Virus record (IMG/VR): IMGVR_UViG_3300002835_000070
Span: 1 to 64,000 of that record
From: a virus
DNA length: 64,000 nt
Direction: 5' to 3' (one strand)
Part shown: piece after piece, positions 45,696-52,895 of the stretch
Layout of the letters: each line of letters begins with the position of its first letter
How positions within the stretch are numbered: position 1 is the stretch's first letter
Program-made: the position numbers and the translations under genes
The notes under the pieces: model-generated
What the model saw: the letters and a program-made list of their open reading frames with translations, nothing else
Database searches by the model: none
Told to the model about the DNA's origin: nothing

Positions 45696-46262
45696 ATGGA
45701 AACAATTAATGGATTATTAAGAGCGTTGGATAACAAAGTACCCGCTTCAATGGCTAAAAGAATAGACGGTTTGCAAAAACTGAATGTGAAATTAGAAACC
45801 GCAAGAAGCGAACACGATGCTAACCCGACAGAGGCTTCTCAAGATGCGTTAGACGAGATTATAGAATTTATCAAAGACACCCAAGAGGATGTTCAAGAAG
45901 ATTTAGAAACTCTTGTAGAGCAAAAAAGAAGTGCTAATTTAAAAGCACAGGGAGAAGAGAAAAAAAGAAGAGAACAAGAGGCTTTAGCGAAAAGAGGAGA
46001 ACAAGAGGCGTTAGCCAAAAGAAGAAAACAACAAGAGGAATTAGCAAATAGAAGAGCAAGTGAAAAAGCCCAAAAAGATGCTGAAGAATTGAGAGAAAAA
46101 GAAGATTTAGAGAAAAAAGAATCGGAAGAACAAGAATTAAAAACAGATGACGAAACTAAAACTGAAAAAAAATCAGGAATTGGTTGGGGAAGTTTGCTTT
46201 TAGGCGGTATTCTACTTGTAGCAACAGGTGGGGCAATAAAGTATTTCGGAAATAAAAAATAA
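45696..46262 (+). CDS. Coiled-coil protein with C-terminal membrane anchor
   Basis: A 188-residue protein. About residues 1-80 are helical; 80-150 are a highly charged Glu/Lys/Arg helix (EALAKRGEQEALAKRRKQQE). A C-terminal membrane helix (GSLLLGGILLVATGGAIKYF) at 165-184 ends in a basic tail. Probably a membrane-tethered structural rod in the virion or an assembly factor. First gene of the operon; overlaps the next by one base. Confidence 0.6.
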   Translation: METINGLLRALDNKVPASMAKRIDGLQKLNVKLETARSEHDANPTEASQDALDEIIEFIKDTQEDVQEDLETLVEQKRSANLKAQGEEKKRREQEALAKRGEQEALAKRRKQQEELANRRASEKAQKDAEELREKEDLEKKESEEQELKTDDETKTEKKSGIGWGSLLLGGILLVATGGAIKYFGNKK

Positions 46263-46429
46263 TGAGCAAAGCGCAAAAAATTTTATTAGTAGTAGGCATT
46301 TTAGGTGTTGCTTTCGGAGGCTTTGTCTTGGCGAAGTATCTTACTCGTAATGTTAGAAAAATTCGAGGTGGAACAGTCACTTTTCAAAAGTTTGACACAC
46401 CGCCAATAGAAGAACCTTTATCTGAATAA
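46262..46429 (+). CDS. Small single-pass membrane protein
   Basis: A 55-residue protein with an N-terminal helix (ILLVVGILGVAFGGFVLAKY) followed by RNVRK, then a polar tail. The start overlaps the preceding stop (TAATG). Typical of the tiny membrane proteins of membrane-containing phages. Not a recognised family. Confidence 0.6.
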   Translation: MSKAQKILLVVGILGVAFGGFVLAKYLTRNVRKIRGGTVTFQKFDTPPIEEPLSE

Positions 46430-46431
46430 TT

Positions 46432-47130
46432 ATGGGAAAGTACACGACAGTTGCGATTAAAGTGCCTGATATTAATAGAAGTTTTGCACAATCAAATTAT
46501 AAATACTCTAACCCCGATGTTATAAGAGTTAACAATTTACTTATAGATGAAATCAATAAGTCATTTGGAAGCTATGTTACAAAGTGGGGAATTGAATTTG
46601 AAATTGATGATTCAATAATTATAGGTTTTATTGCTACCGAAAGTGGCGGTATTAATTCTCCTCCGAATAAATATGATGCGACAGGTCTTATGCAGATGAC
46701 TCCAAACACAGTTTGGGAAATTTTGGCAAAATGGCAAGTTATGGTCAATTCCCCGCTATCTACTAAAGCAAAATCTTTTTTCAATAAAGCGATTCCGTCA
46801 AGTAAAAATTTCAACGCTAATGTACTTCCGAGTTCGGCAGTAAAAAGCGAAATACGCAAAGCATTACAAAATAATCCTGAATTCAATATAGCAATTGGTA
46901 CTGCTAATTTAAGATGGCTTTTAGAAGCATTTAAAGAGGGCAACGTTGCGAGTATGAATAAAGTTATGGTTTCCTACAATGCGGGTTACTATGCTATGAG
47001 AAATAAGGTAAAAGGTGCTTTAACAACTCAACAATTAATCAATAATAAATCTATTCCTTTGGAAAGCAGAGGTTATTTATTAAAAATGTTAGGCGTAAAC
47101 GGTTTTTTAGACCTATGGTTTAAAAAGTAA
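46432..47130 (+). CDS. Lytic transglycosylase (SLT/lysozyme-like)
   Basis: A 232-residue protein. FIATESGGINSPP near residue 66 holds the catalytic Glu, followed by YDATGLMQMTPNTV near 83 and VSYNAGYYAMRNK near 182, the three SLT motifs. No signal peptide. In this position it is most likely a virion enzyme that opens the peptidoglycan at DNA entry, as P7 does in PRD1. Confidence 0.9.
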   Translation: MGKYTTVAIKVPDINRSFAQSNYKYSNPDVIRVNNLLIDEINKSFGSYVTKWGIEFEIDDSIIIGFIATESGGINSPPNKYDATGLMQMTPNTVWEILAKWQVMVNSPLSTKAKSFFNKAIPSSKNFNANVLPSSAVKSEIRKALQNNPEFNIAIGTANLRWLLEAFKEGNVASMNKVMVSYNAGYYAMRNKVKGALTTQQLINNKSIPLESRGYLLKMLGVNGFLDLWFKK

Positions 47131-47214
47131 TTATAAACAAAAACAAGAAACAAAACAACAACCTAATTAAGTAATGATAAATTTAAAAAATATAAACAAT
47201 TAAATATTAAAATT

Positions 47215-47469
47215 ATGAAAAAAGGTTATTTAGTAGGTGGTTTAGCGATTGTAGGTGCAATAGCATTATTTATGTATTTAAAACCAAAAAACAAAGCAAA
47301 TTCAGAGGGTTTTTACGGGGCAAATGGTAAATTAACTACCAAAGGAGGTTCGACTTCAAAAGTTCAATTACAATGTAAAAGACCTAATGGAAGTTATTAC
47401 TTACAACCATCAGGAGCAACTGCTTGTGTGTATGGTAGTGACACACCAATTCGTTACGTTGAAAATTAA
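47215..47469 (+). CDS. N-anchored virion-type protein, GLAxVGAIALFMYLKPKN family
   Basis: An 84-residue protein. Residues 1-22 form a membrane helix (YLVGGLAIVGAIALFMYLKP) followed by the linker NKANSEGFYGANGK. The rest is a small domain with two Cys. The helix and linker are shared with 63490 and 63866 (62 identical bases with the latter), while the remainder of the 63490 protein is unrelated. Probably anchored in the virion membrane with the domain facing out of it. Confidence 0.65.
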   Translation: MKKGYLVGGLAIVGAIALFMYLKPKNKANSEGFYGANGKLTTKGGSTSKVQLQCKRPNGSYYLQPSGATACVYGSDTPIRYVEN

Positions 47470-47480
47470 AAACAAAAAAA

Positions 47481-47612
47481 ATGGAAAAGAAATATATCGT
47501 AGGAGGTTTAGCCGTAGTAGGTGCTTTAGCATTATTAGCTTGGTATTTTACACCAAAGAAAAGTTCAGATAAATTCTTGAACGCAACAGGTGGTTGCGGT
47601 TGTGGGGCTTAA
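47481..47612 (+). CDS. Tiny N-anchored protein of the same family
   Basis: A 43-residue protein: the same kind of helix (IVGGLAVVGALALLAWYF), a short linker and a CGCGA end. The C-terminal cysteines could be crosslinked or lipid-modified; this is speculation. It stands directly after the longer family member. Confidence 0.6.
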   Translation: MEKKYIVGGLAVVGALALLAWYFTPKKSSDKFLNATGGCGCGA

Positions 47613-47614
47613 TA

Positions 47615-47908
47615 ATGGCTTATAAAATTTTACCATATTCAAAAGCACAGGCGGATAAGTTGGGGGTTGAAATAAAGCCCTCAACAAACTCTGTTAAAAA
47701 AATTGATATTTTTAAAAATGGTAAAAAAATTGCTACAATAGGGGCTTCGGGTATGAATGATTACCCGACCTATTTGGAGAAAGAAAAAAAAGGGTATTTC
47801 CCGAAAGGATATGCTAAAGAAAGACGTAGATTGTATAAGCAACGCCACGAAAAAGACCGTCATAAAACAGGGTCGAATGGTTGGTATGCAGATAAAATAT
47901 TGTGGTAA
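47615..47908 (+). CDS. DUF5754-like protein
   Basis: 97 residues from the ATG at 47615 (an upstream ATG at 47594 lies within the previous gene). The pattern IDIFKNGKKIATIGASGMND, YPTYLEKEKK, KERRRLYKQRHEKDRHK, GSNGWYADKILW matches a family seen in giant DNA viruses and in tailless and other phages, very basic and short. It may bind DNA in the virion. The family name is from memory and should be checked. Confidence 0.7.
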   Translation: MAYKILPYSKAQADKLGVEIKPSTNSVKKIDIFKNGKKIATIGASGMNDYPTYLEKEKKGYFPKGYAKERRRLYKQRHEKDRHKTGSNGWYADKILW

Positions 47909-48529
47909 ATGGCTCTAATATACGAAAATAAAGTTCCTGCTTCATACAGGATACCTTTTGTTAACAAGGTAAACGAAATTGCACCAAGAATAGGGGTTGA
48001 CCCTAATTGGTTAATGGCAATTATGTACTTTGAGAGCGCAGGTGGTTTTAGCCCGTCTATTACAAATTCATTAGGGTATGTAGGCTTAATTCAATTTGGA
48101 GCATCGGCAAGAAAAACTTTAGGTGTTACAAAAGAGCAACTAAAGGCAATGACCGCAGTAGAGCAATTAGATTACGTTGAAAAATATTTTAATTTATATA
48201 AGGGTAAATACAAAACTTATATAGACACATATTTTGCAGTATTTTTTCCTTTAGCAATTGGAAAGCCCGATGATTGGGTAATTCAAGGCGGAGGTCTTAC
48301 GGCAAAACAAATTTACGATGCGAACCCCGCTTTCCGAAATGTAAAAGACGGAAAATTGAGAGTTTGGGAAGTTAAAAAAACAATGTTAGAAAAACTGCCG
48401 AGCCAATGGCTACAAGACGGAAGTTTTAGTTTGGCAGTTAAAGCATACAAGAATTATATTGCAGTTGGTATATTATCAATATTGGCAGGATTAACATTAT
48501 ATTATTATGGTAGAAGCAGTACAAAATAG
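47909..48529 (+). CDS. Membrane-anchored lytic transglycosylase
   Basis: A 206-residue protein. VDPNWLMAIMYFESAGGFSP near residue 30 carries the catalytic Glu, and NSLGYVGLIQFG near 55 the second motif. A C-terminal membrane helix (VGILSILAGLTLYYYG) at 186-201 anchors it. It is the second muramidase-type enzyme of the operon and, being anchored, probably sits in the virion membrane. Its 3' end overlaps the next gene by 23 bases. Confidence 0.85.
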   Translation: MALIYENKVPASYRIPFVNKVNEIAPRIGVDPNWLMAIMYFESAGGFSPSITNSLGYVGLIQFGASARKTLGVTKEQLKAMTAVEQLDYVEKYFNLYKGKYKTYIDTYFAVFFPLAIGKPDDWVIQGGGLTAKQIYDANPAFRNVKDGKLRVWEVKKTMLEKLPSQWLQDGSFSLAVKAYKNYIAVGILSILAGLTLYYYGRSSTK

Positions 48530-48701
48530 TCAGACGGGAACACCAAATGAAGAAATGGATAAGACGATAAAAAAAGACGTAAATGCTCAAATACATCAGC
48601 ATTTATCTACAATTTTTGTTGTAGTAGGCATTATATCTTTTACATTGGGTGCAATTGTAAATTGGTACACAATTCAAAGAATTAAAGGCGGAAAAATATA
48701 A
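48507..48701 (+). CDS. Small single-pass membrane protein
   Basis: A 64-residue protein starting inside the transglycosylase gene. A polar N-terminal part is followed by a membrane helix (LSTIFVVVGIISFTLGAIVN) and the end RIKGGKI. Its stop overlaps the next start by one base. Alternative start at 48555. Confidence 0.55.
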   Translation: MVEAVQNSQTGTPNEEMDKTIKKDVNAQIHQHLSTIFVVVGIISFTLGAIVNWYTIQRIKGGKI

Positions 48702-49129
48702 TGAAAATATTTGGACAAGTTTTAGATACAAATGATGAACCAATGGCATTGGCGAATATTACTATTGTTACAGGCGTAAATGCTAATACTATGGGTACTC
48801 ACGGTGATTTAGATGGTAATTTTGTTTTAGAAAGTCCTAATATTGAAAGCGATTCCCGATTTAAGGTTTCTTATGTAGGATATGTATCTCAATTTTTCAA
48901 TACAAATGAATTACAAGGTAAAAAAGTAAAATTAAAAGACGATGTGGAAGAATTGCAAGAAGTTGTAATTACGGCAGGTTCAAAACCGTCTAATTCTTCT
49001 ACTAAAACTAATGTAGTACAATCGAGTAAAAAAAAGTTTGTTCAGCACTTACAAGACCATAAATTCGTTTATGCGGGATTAGGAGGATTGGCAGGAATAA
49101 TATTAATTGCGAGAGCATTTAAAAGATAA
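48701..49129 (+). CDS. CarboxypepD_reg-like domain protein with C-terminal anchor
   Basis: A 142-residue protein. Residues 1-90 are a beta-sandwich of the carboxypeptidase regulatory type (FGQVLDTNDEPMALANITIV, HGDLDGNFVLE, FKVSYVGYVSQ) as found at the N-terminus of SusC/TonB-dependent receptors of Bacteroidota. A polar linker leads to QHLQDHKFVYAGLGGLAGII and the end ARAFKR, a membrane helix. No signal peptide. A receptor-type domain on a virion anchor suggests acquisition from the host, perhaps as an attachment module. Confidence 0.85.
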   Translation: MKIFGQVLDTNDEPMALANITIVTGVNANTMGTHGDLDGNFVLESPNIESDSRFKVSYVGYVSQFFNTNELQGKKVKLKDDVEELQEVVITAGSKPSNSSTKTNVVQSSKKKFVQHLQDHKFVYAGLGGLAGIILIARAFKR

Positions 49130-49140
49130 AAAATAAGATT

Positions 49141-49575
49141 ATGGCAAAATATAAATTGTTAATAGATATTGTAACGTATAATTATGGAGGCGGAAACCCA
49201 CCAAAAGTAATTTCGGAAAAATTTGTAATTCCAAAAGGAACAATTGTTGATATTACACCGCAACCGTATTCAGGAACAACTAATTTTTCTTATATTGTAG
49301 ATACAAAATACGGAAAAACAAATCAAAATAATTTTGATAACGGAAGTAAAGACGAACCATCAATCACGATTGAAAAAGTTTCTGAAAACACCCCCGTTAC
49401 TTTAGATGCGAAAATAATTCCTAAAAACGTATCTTCAAATCAATCTATGCAAAATATTAGTTCAGGTATCACAAATGTTGTTCCTGAAACATTTTTACAA
49501 AAACACAAAAACCATTTACTAATTGTTGGAGCATTAGTTATTGGATATTTCGCATATAAAAAAATAAATAATTAA
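49141..49575 (+). CDS. C-anchored virion-type protein (FLQKHKNHLL family)
   Basis: A 144-residue protein. A beta-rich N-terminal domain (AKYKLLIDIVTYNYGGGNPP) is followed by a linker and the anchor ETFLQKHKNHLLIVGALVIG ending in YKKINN. The same anchor, with different N-terminal parts, occurs at 50314 and 50629. The domain recurs in diverged form in both. Confidence 0.6.
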   Translation: MAKYKLLIDIVTYNYGGGNPPKVISEKFVIPKGTIVDITPQPYSGTTNFSYIVDTKYGKTNQNNFDNGSKDEPSITIEKVSENTPVTLDAKIIPKNVSSNQSMQNISSGITNVVPETFLQKHKNHLLIVGALVIGYFAYKKINN

Positions 49576-49599
49576 ATAAATAAATAAAAATTAAAAGTT

Positions 49600-50037
49600 A
49601 TGGAAACTAAAAAAATATTATTGATAGGTGGTGGAGTAGTAGTTGCTTATTTACTTTACAAAGGATATACTGATAAAAAAGCAAAAGATTTAATTGCTTC
49701 TGACTTATTAGCAACAAAAACCGCAGATTGCGAAGCTAAATTTTTAGAAAATGAAAAAACAGTTAGAAGAAGTGCAGGTTTTGATATGGTTGCTTATAAA
49801 ACGCAATTTATGAAAGACTGTTTAAATGCTACACCTGAAACAGGCGGGGCAGAAATACCTCTTGGAACAGGTGGAATTAAAACACCACAAGAAAACCCAA
49901 TTAAAGGCAATATAATGCCTTTAAAGAGCAATACAATGACTCTTGACGACAATATTATAAGAGGTCAATTAGAACAAGCAGAATTAAGTTTTGCAGGGAC
50001 TAAAGGAAAATCTTTAGCGGGACAATATTATAGATAA
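49600..50037 (+). CDS. N-anchored protein with Cys-pair helical domain
   Basis: A 145-residue protein. An N-terminal helix (ILLIGGGVVVAYLLYKGY) is followed by TADCEAKFLENEKTVRRSAG and YKTQFMKDCLNA, a helical hairpin with two cysteines 39 residues apart, probably disulfide-bonded. The same unit occurs at 52294 and 52569. The C-terminal 60 residues are polar and flexible. Confidence 0.6.
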   Translation: METKKILLIGGGVVVAYLLYKGYTDKKAKDLIASDLLATKTADCEAKFLENEKTVRRSAGFDMVAYKTQFMKDCLNATPETGGAEIPLGTGGIKTPQENPIKGNIMPLKSNTMTLDDNIIRGQLEQAELSFAGTKGKSLAGQYYR

Positions 50038-50041
50038 AAAA

Positions 50042-50296
50042 ATGGAAAATAAAAATTTATTGCTAATTGGCGGTGGTCTGCTAATAGCTTATTTAGTTTT
50101 TAACAATTTAAAAGCAAATAAAAGAGCAAATGATTTAGAAACGATGGTTGCTTCTATGAATCAAGCAACACAGGAAAATAATATTCAATTAAGCAATGTA
50201 GGTCAATTAGCTTCTGAAGTTGTTGAAACTCCTGCTCCTGAACAACCGCAACAAAGAGTTAGGCTGAATGAAATGCCTTTGTCAACTCGTTATTAA
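50042..50296 (+). CDS. Small N-anchored protein
   Basis: An 84-residue protein with a helix (NLLLIGGGLLIAYLVFNNLK) at 4-24 and a polar tail rich in Gln and Pro. Similar helix to 49600. No cysteines. Family not recognised. Confidence 0.55.
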   Translation: MENKNLLLIGGGLLIAYLVFNNLKANKRANDLETMVASMNQATQENNIQLSNVGQLASEVVETPAPEQPQQRVRLNEMPLSTRY

Positions 50297-50313
50297 AAAT
50301 TAATAAAAAAGTT

Positions 50314-50622
50314 ATGGCAAAATATACATTTGTAAAAGATTATAGTTACACAGTTTACGGAATTGGAAGACAAGATAACACCATAAAAAAAGGACAATCA
50401 TTTGACGGTATTGAAACGGCAAACGGAATTGTTATTTCTCCAAATGGAAGTGACTTATCTAACTATCAAAAAGAGGTTTTGTATCCTGATATGCCATCGT
50501 CATACTTGGAAGTACCTAAAGAGTATTTAACTCAATCGTTCTTTCAGCAACACAAAAACCATTTACTAATTTTAGGAGGATTGGTATTAGGATATTTAGC
50601 ATTTAAAAAATTTAATAAATAA
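50314..50622 (+). CDS. C-anchored virion-type protein (FQQHKNHLL family)
   Basis: A 102-residue protein. The N-terminal domain (AKYTFVKDYSYTVYGIGRQD) resembles that of 49141. The anchor HKNHLLILGGLVLGYLAF and its stop are identical to those of 50629 at the DNA level over 72 bases. Confidence 0.6.
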   Translation: MAKYTFVKDYSYTVYGIGRQDNTIKKGQSFDGIETANGIVISPNGSDLSNYQKEVLYPDMPSSYLEVPKEYLTQSFFQQHKNHLLILGGLVLGYLAFKKFNK

Positions 50623-51363
50623 AAAGTTATGAATATTGCAAAACTATCATTAAGTACAAGAATGGCGATAAGTAATAATTTCGGATTTCCAAAAGGGGAA
50701 AACGGAAATATTGGTGCTTTTGTTAAGGTAAGTAAAAATATAGACAAAGAATTAAAAGATTTAGGGGCTTCTATTCAAGGTTTAATGCAGGGTCAAACAA
50801 CAGGAGAACTTTTTACAATTCGATTCCCGATTAATTCACTTGATAAAATATCAGAAATTGACGGTCTTATTTATCTTGATATTGGAGAAAAAGCAAATAT
50901 GAATATTGACAGTCCTAAAAAACAAGCAAATTATAATTTATTAAATGAGCAATATCAAGATGCAATAAATCAGCAAAAGGCTTTAAATAATAAAAGTAAT
51001 TCAGTTTCAAAATATATTTTTAAAGAAGATTACGAGGCTATTGGAACAAATATAATTGACAATAATCTAACAGACCAACGCTCACAAAAATTAAAACATC
51101 AATTTAAAAAAGGAGATGTTTTTGAGGGAAATAAAATAGCAATTGGTGGTGGAGCAGACCCTAATTTTGTTCAATATGGTATAGAAATAATCACTCCGAA
51201 TAATTATTTAGAAGACGGAAGATTCGTGATGTATAATGGAGTATTTCAAGTTCCTGAAATAGTAGTGAGCGAACAAACATTTTTACAAAAACACAAAAAC
51301 CATTTACTAATTTTAGGAGGATTGGTATTAGGATATTTAGCATTTAAAAAATTTAATAAATAA
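50551..51363 (+). repeat. 72-base identical anchor repeat (50551-50622 and 51292-51363)
   Basis: The last 72 bases including the stop codon are identical in the adjacent genes 50314 and 50629. A more diverged third copy ends the gene at 49141 (about 49503-49575). The identity at synonymous positions suggests recent duplication or gene conversion. Confidence 0.9.
50629..51363 (+). CDS. C-anchored virion-type protein with extra N-terminal domain
   Basis: A 244-residue protein. Residues 1-105 look like a protease-propeptide-type alpha/beta domain (FVKVSKNIDKELKDLGASIQ, FTIRFPINSLDKISEIDGLI) without a protease attached; this is a weak match. Residues 125-215 repeat the 50314 domain (SKYIFKEDYEAIGTNI). 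The anchor is identical to 50314. It seems to be a fusion of a new domain to the existing anchored unit. Confidence 0.6.
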   Translation: MNIAKLSLSTRMAISNNFGFPKGENGNIGAFVKVSKNIDKELKDLGASIQGLMQGQTTGELFTIRFPINSLDKISEIDGLIYLDIGEKANMNIDSPKKQANYNLLNEQYQDAINQQKALNNKSNSVSKYIFKEDYEAIGTNIIDNNLTDQRSQKLKHQFKKGDVFEGNKIAIGGGADPNFVQYGIEIITPNNYLEDGRFVMYNGVFQVPEIVVSEQTFLQKHKNHLLILGGLVLGYLAFKKFNK

Positions 51364-51368
51364 AAGTT

Positions 51369-51689
51369 ATGGAAACAGAAGTATCAGTAGCCCCCGTAGC
51401 ACCTGTACAAACAGTAGCACCTATTCAAACGTTAGCGCCATCGTCAGGTGGTGGCGATGACGTATTTGAAAATATGAGTTCACAAAAGCCAATGGATTTA
51501 AAAAGTTTACTTATATTTGGTCTTTTAATCGCATTTTCAATATACGGAATAACGTATTACAGAAAAGCGATTTCTAAATTGAACGAGGATAAGAAGCCAA
51601 ACGATGACTTTTTGAATTTAGTAGATGACGTAGAAGAAGTAAAATACAATGTTAAAAAAGCATTGGGTCAGAAATATTCAACGACTTAA
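51369..51689 (+). CDS. Single-pass membrane protein
   Basis: A 106-residue protein. A 45-residue flexible N-terminus rich in Val, Ala, Pro and Thr precedes the membrane helix LKSLLIFGLLIAFSIYGITY and a charged C-terminal helix (KAISKLNEDKKPNDDFLNLV). Family not recognised. Confidence 0.6.
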   Translation: METEVSVAPVAPVQTVAPIQTLAPSSGGGDDVFENMSSQKPMDLKSLLIFGLLIAFSIYGITYYRKAISKLNEDKKPNDDFLNLVDDVEEVKYNVKKALGQKYSTT

Positions 51690-51698
51690 TAATAGTTT

Positions 51699-51902
51699 AT
51701 GTCAGCAGTAGCAAAAAACGATAATTCAGCAGTTTTATTAGTAATACCTTTAGGTTTTGCTATTTACTCATATACTCAAAAGTACAGTTTTGGAAAAGGT
51801 GCTTTAGTAACTGTTTTAGGAACTTTAGCAGTAGGCGTTGCGGTTGGGATTTATTCCGTAGCTTCGTTAACTTCTAAATTAGTTGATAAAAGTTATAATT
51901 AA
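51699..51902 (+). CDS. Small two-helix membrane protein
   Basis: A 67-residue protein with two helices (AVLLVIPLGFAIYSYT and ALVTVLGTLAVGVAVGIYSV) separated by a short loop with QKYSFGKG. Both ends polar. A glycine-rich second helix. Probably a virion membrane protein. Confidence 0.6.
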   Translation: MSAVAKNDNSAVLLVIPLGFAIYSYTQKYSFGKGALVTVLGTLAVGVAVGIYSVASLTSKLVDKSYN

Positions 51903-51936
51903 AAAAGATTAAGCCAAGTATAACAACAAAAAAACA

Positions 51937-52119
51937 ATGGAAAAGAGTAAAGGTTTAGGCGATACCATTGAAAAAATTACTAAATTTACAGGAATTAAAG
52001 CCGTTGTAGATGCAGTAGTTGAAGACTGTGGTTGCGAAGCAAGAAAAGATTGGTTAAATGGCATAGTGCCTTATGACGGAAAAAACGTTCAAAGAATATT
52101 AAAGTTTTTTAAAAAATAA
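51937..52119 (+). CDS. Small conserved phage protein with CGC motif
   Basis: A 60-residue protein: GLGDTIEKITKFTGIKAVVD, a VVEDCGCEARKDWLNG centre and a basic end. The motif order (GDT-EKITK-TGIK followed by DCGC--RK--LN) recurs in Bacteroidota phages next to virion genes. Function unknown. Confidence 0.6.
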   Translation: MEKSKGLGDTIEKITKFTGIKAVVDAVVEDCGCEARKDWLNGIVPYDGKNVQRILKFFKK

Positions 52120-52153
52120 AAATCAATTATAAATTAAATAAAAAAAAGAAATT

Positions 52154-52291
52154 ATGGCAAAAGCGGTAAACGGGTATTTCAAAGCAATGTTGGAAGCCAA
52201 AAAGAGTAATTCAGCATCTTTCGAGTACAATGGTAAAACTTATGTAGCTTCAAAGACAAAAACAGGTTTAACTGTTTATAAAGCAAAATAA
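52154..52291 (+). CDS. Small basic protein
   Basis: A 45-residue protein, MAKAVNGYFKAMLEAKK start and VYKAK end, net positive, no helix. Such peptides are frequently virion-internal in small DNA phages. It stands two bases before a GTG-started gene. Function unknown. Confidence 0.5.
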   Translation: MAKAVNGYFKAMLEAKKSNSASFEYNGKTYVASKTKTGLTVYKAK

Positions 52292-52293
52292 TC

Positions 52294-52557
52294 GTGAATA
52301 CGAGAGATTTTCTTTTAGTAGGCACGGGTTTAGTTGTCGGGTTCTTTGTAAAAAGAACTTTAGACAACAGAAATGCACTTGCTTTGGCGGATAGAGTTGA
52401 TTCGCTTCCTGATGATACAAACTATGTATTTTCTCAAAAGTACAAAGATTGTGAGGCAATTGTAAGTCAAGATATGGCTCAATCAAGATACGCAGGAAAT
52501 GTTGATTTAGTTGCTATGAAAAAATCTTTAATTGACGACTGTATGAAAGCAGTATAA
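52294..52557 (+). CDS. N-anchored protein with Cys-pair helical domain
   Basis: An 87-residue protein starting with GTG. After a helix (DFLLVGTGLVVGFFVKRT) comes the Cys-pair unit: YKDCEAIVSQDMAQSRYAGN and KKSLIDDCMKAV. Shares the unit with 49600 and 52569 and the MNTRD start with 52569. Confidence 0.6.
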   Translation: MNTRDFLLVGTGLVVGFFVKRTLDNRNALALADRVDSLPDDTNYVFSQKYKDCEAIVSQDMAQSRYAGNVDLVAMKKSLIDDCMKAV

Positions 52558-52568
52558 AAATAAAAATT

Positions 52569-52883
52569 ATGAACACGAGAGATATAGTTTTATTTGGTGT
52601 AGGGGCATTTGCAGGATACCTATTGGTAGGCTATTTGAATAAAAACAAAGTAGCTTCAGGAGCAACCGATACAATGGGTTTACCTGATACCTCTTCTCAA
52701 ACAGTACCGCCTGAAACAATAGGTTCTACTGATTCAAATGGCGGAGAAACATTAGTTGACCCAAGATTGACTTTATGCGAGGAAAATTGGGGTAAATTTT
52801 CATCTACACAAAGATTTGGTTCAGCAGAACAAGCACAATCAGTACACGATAATTTTATTACAAGTTGTTTAGCTAAAGGATAA
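52569..52883 (+). CDS. N-anchored protein with Cys-pair helical domain
   Basis: A 104-residue protein. MNTRDIVLFGVGAFAGYLLV is the anchor, a flexible Thr/Ser/Gly linker follows, and the C-terminal unit LCEENWGKFSSTQRFGSAEQ with NFITSCLAKG repeats the Cys pair. The linker is longer than in 52294. Confidence 0.6.
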   Translation: MNTRDIVLFGVGAFAGYLLVGYLNKNKVASGATDTMGLPDTSSQTVPPETIGSTDSNGGETLVDPRLTLCEENWGKFSSTQRFGSAEQAQSVHDNFITSCLAKG

Positions 52884-52895
52884 TAAATTGTAACT

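Noticed and set aside
47387-47572. Second frame overlapping 47215 and 47481
   Set aside because: It crosses two better-supported genes and has no similarity to the anchored families.
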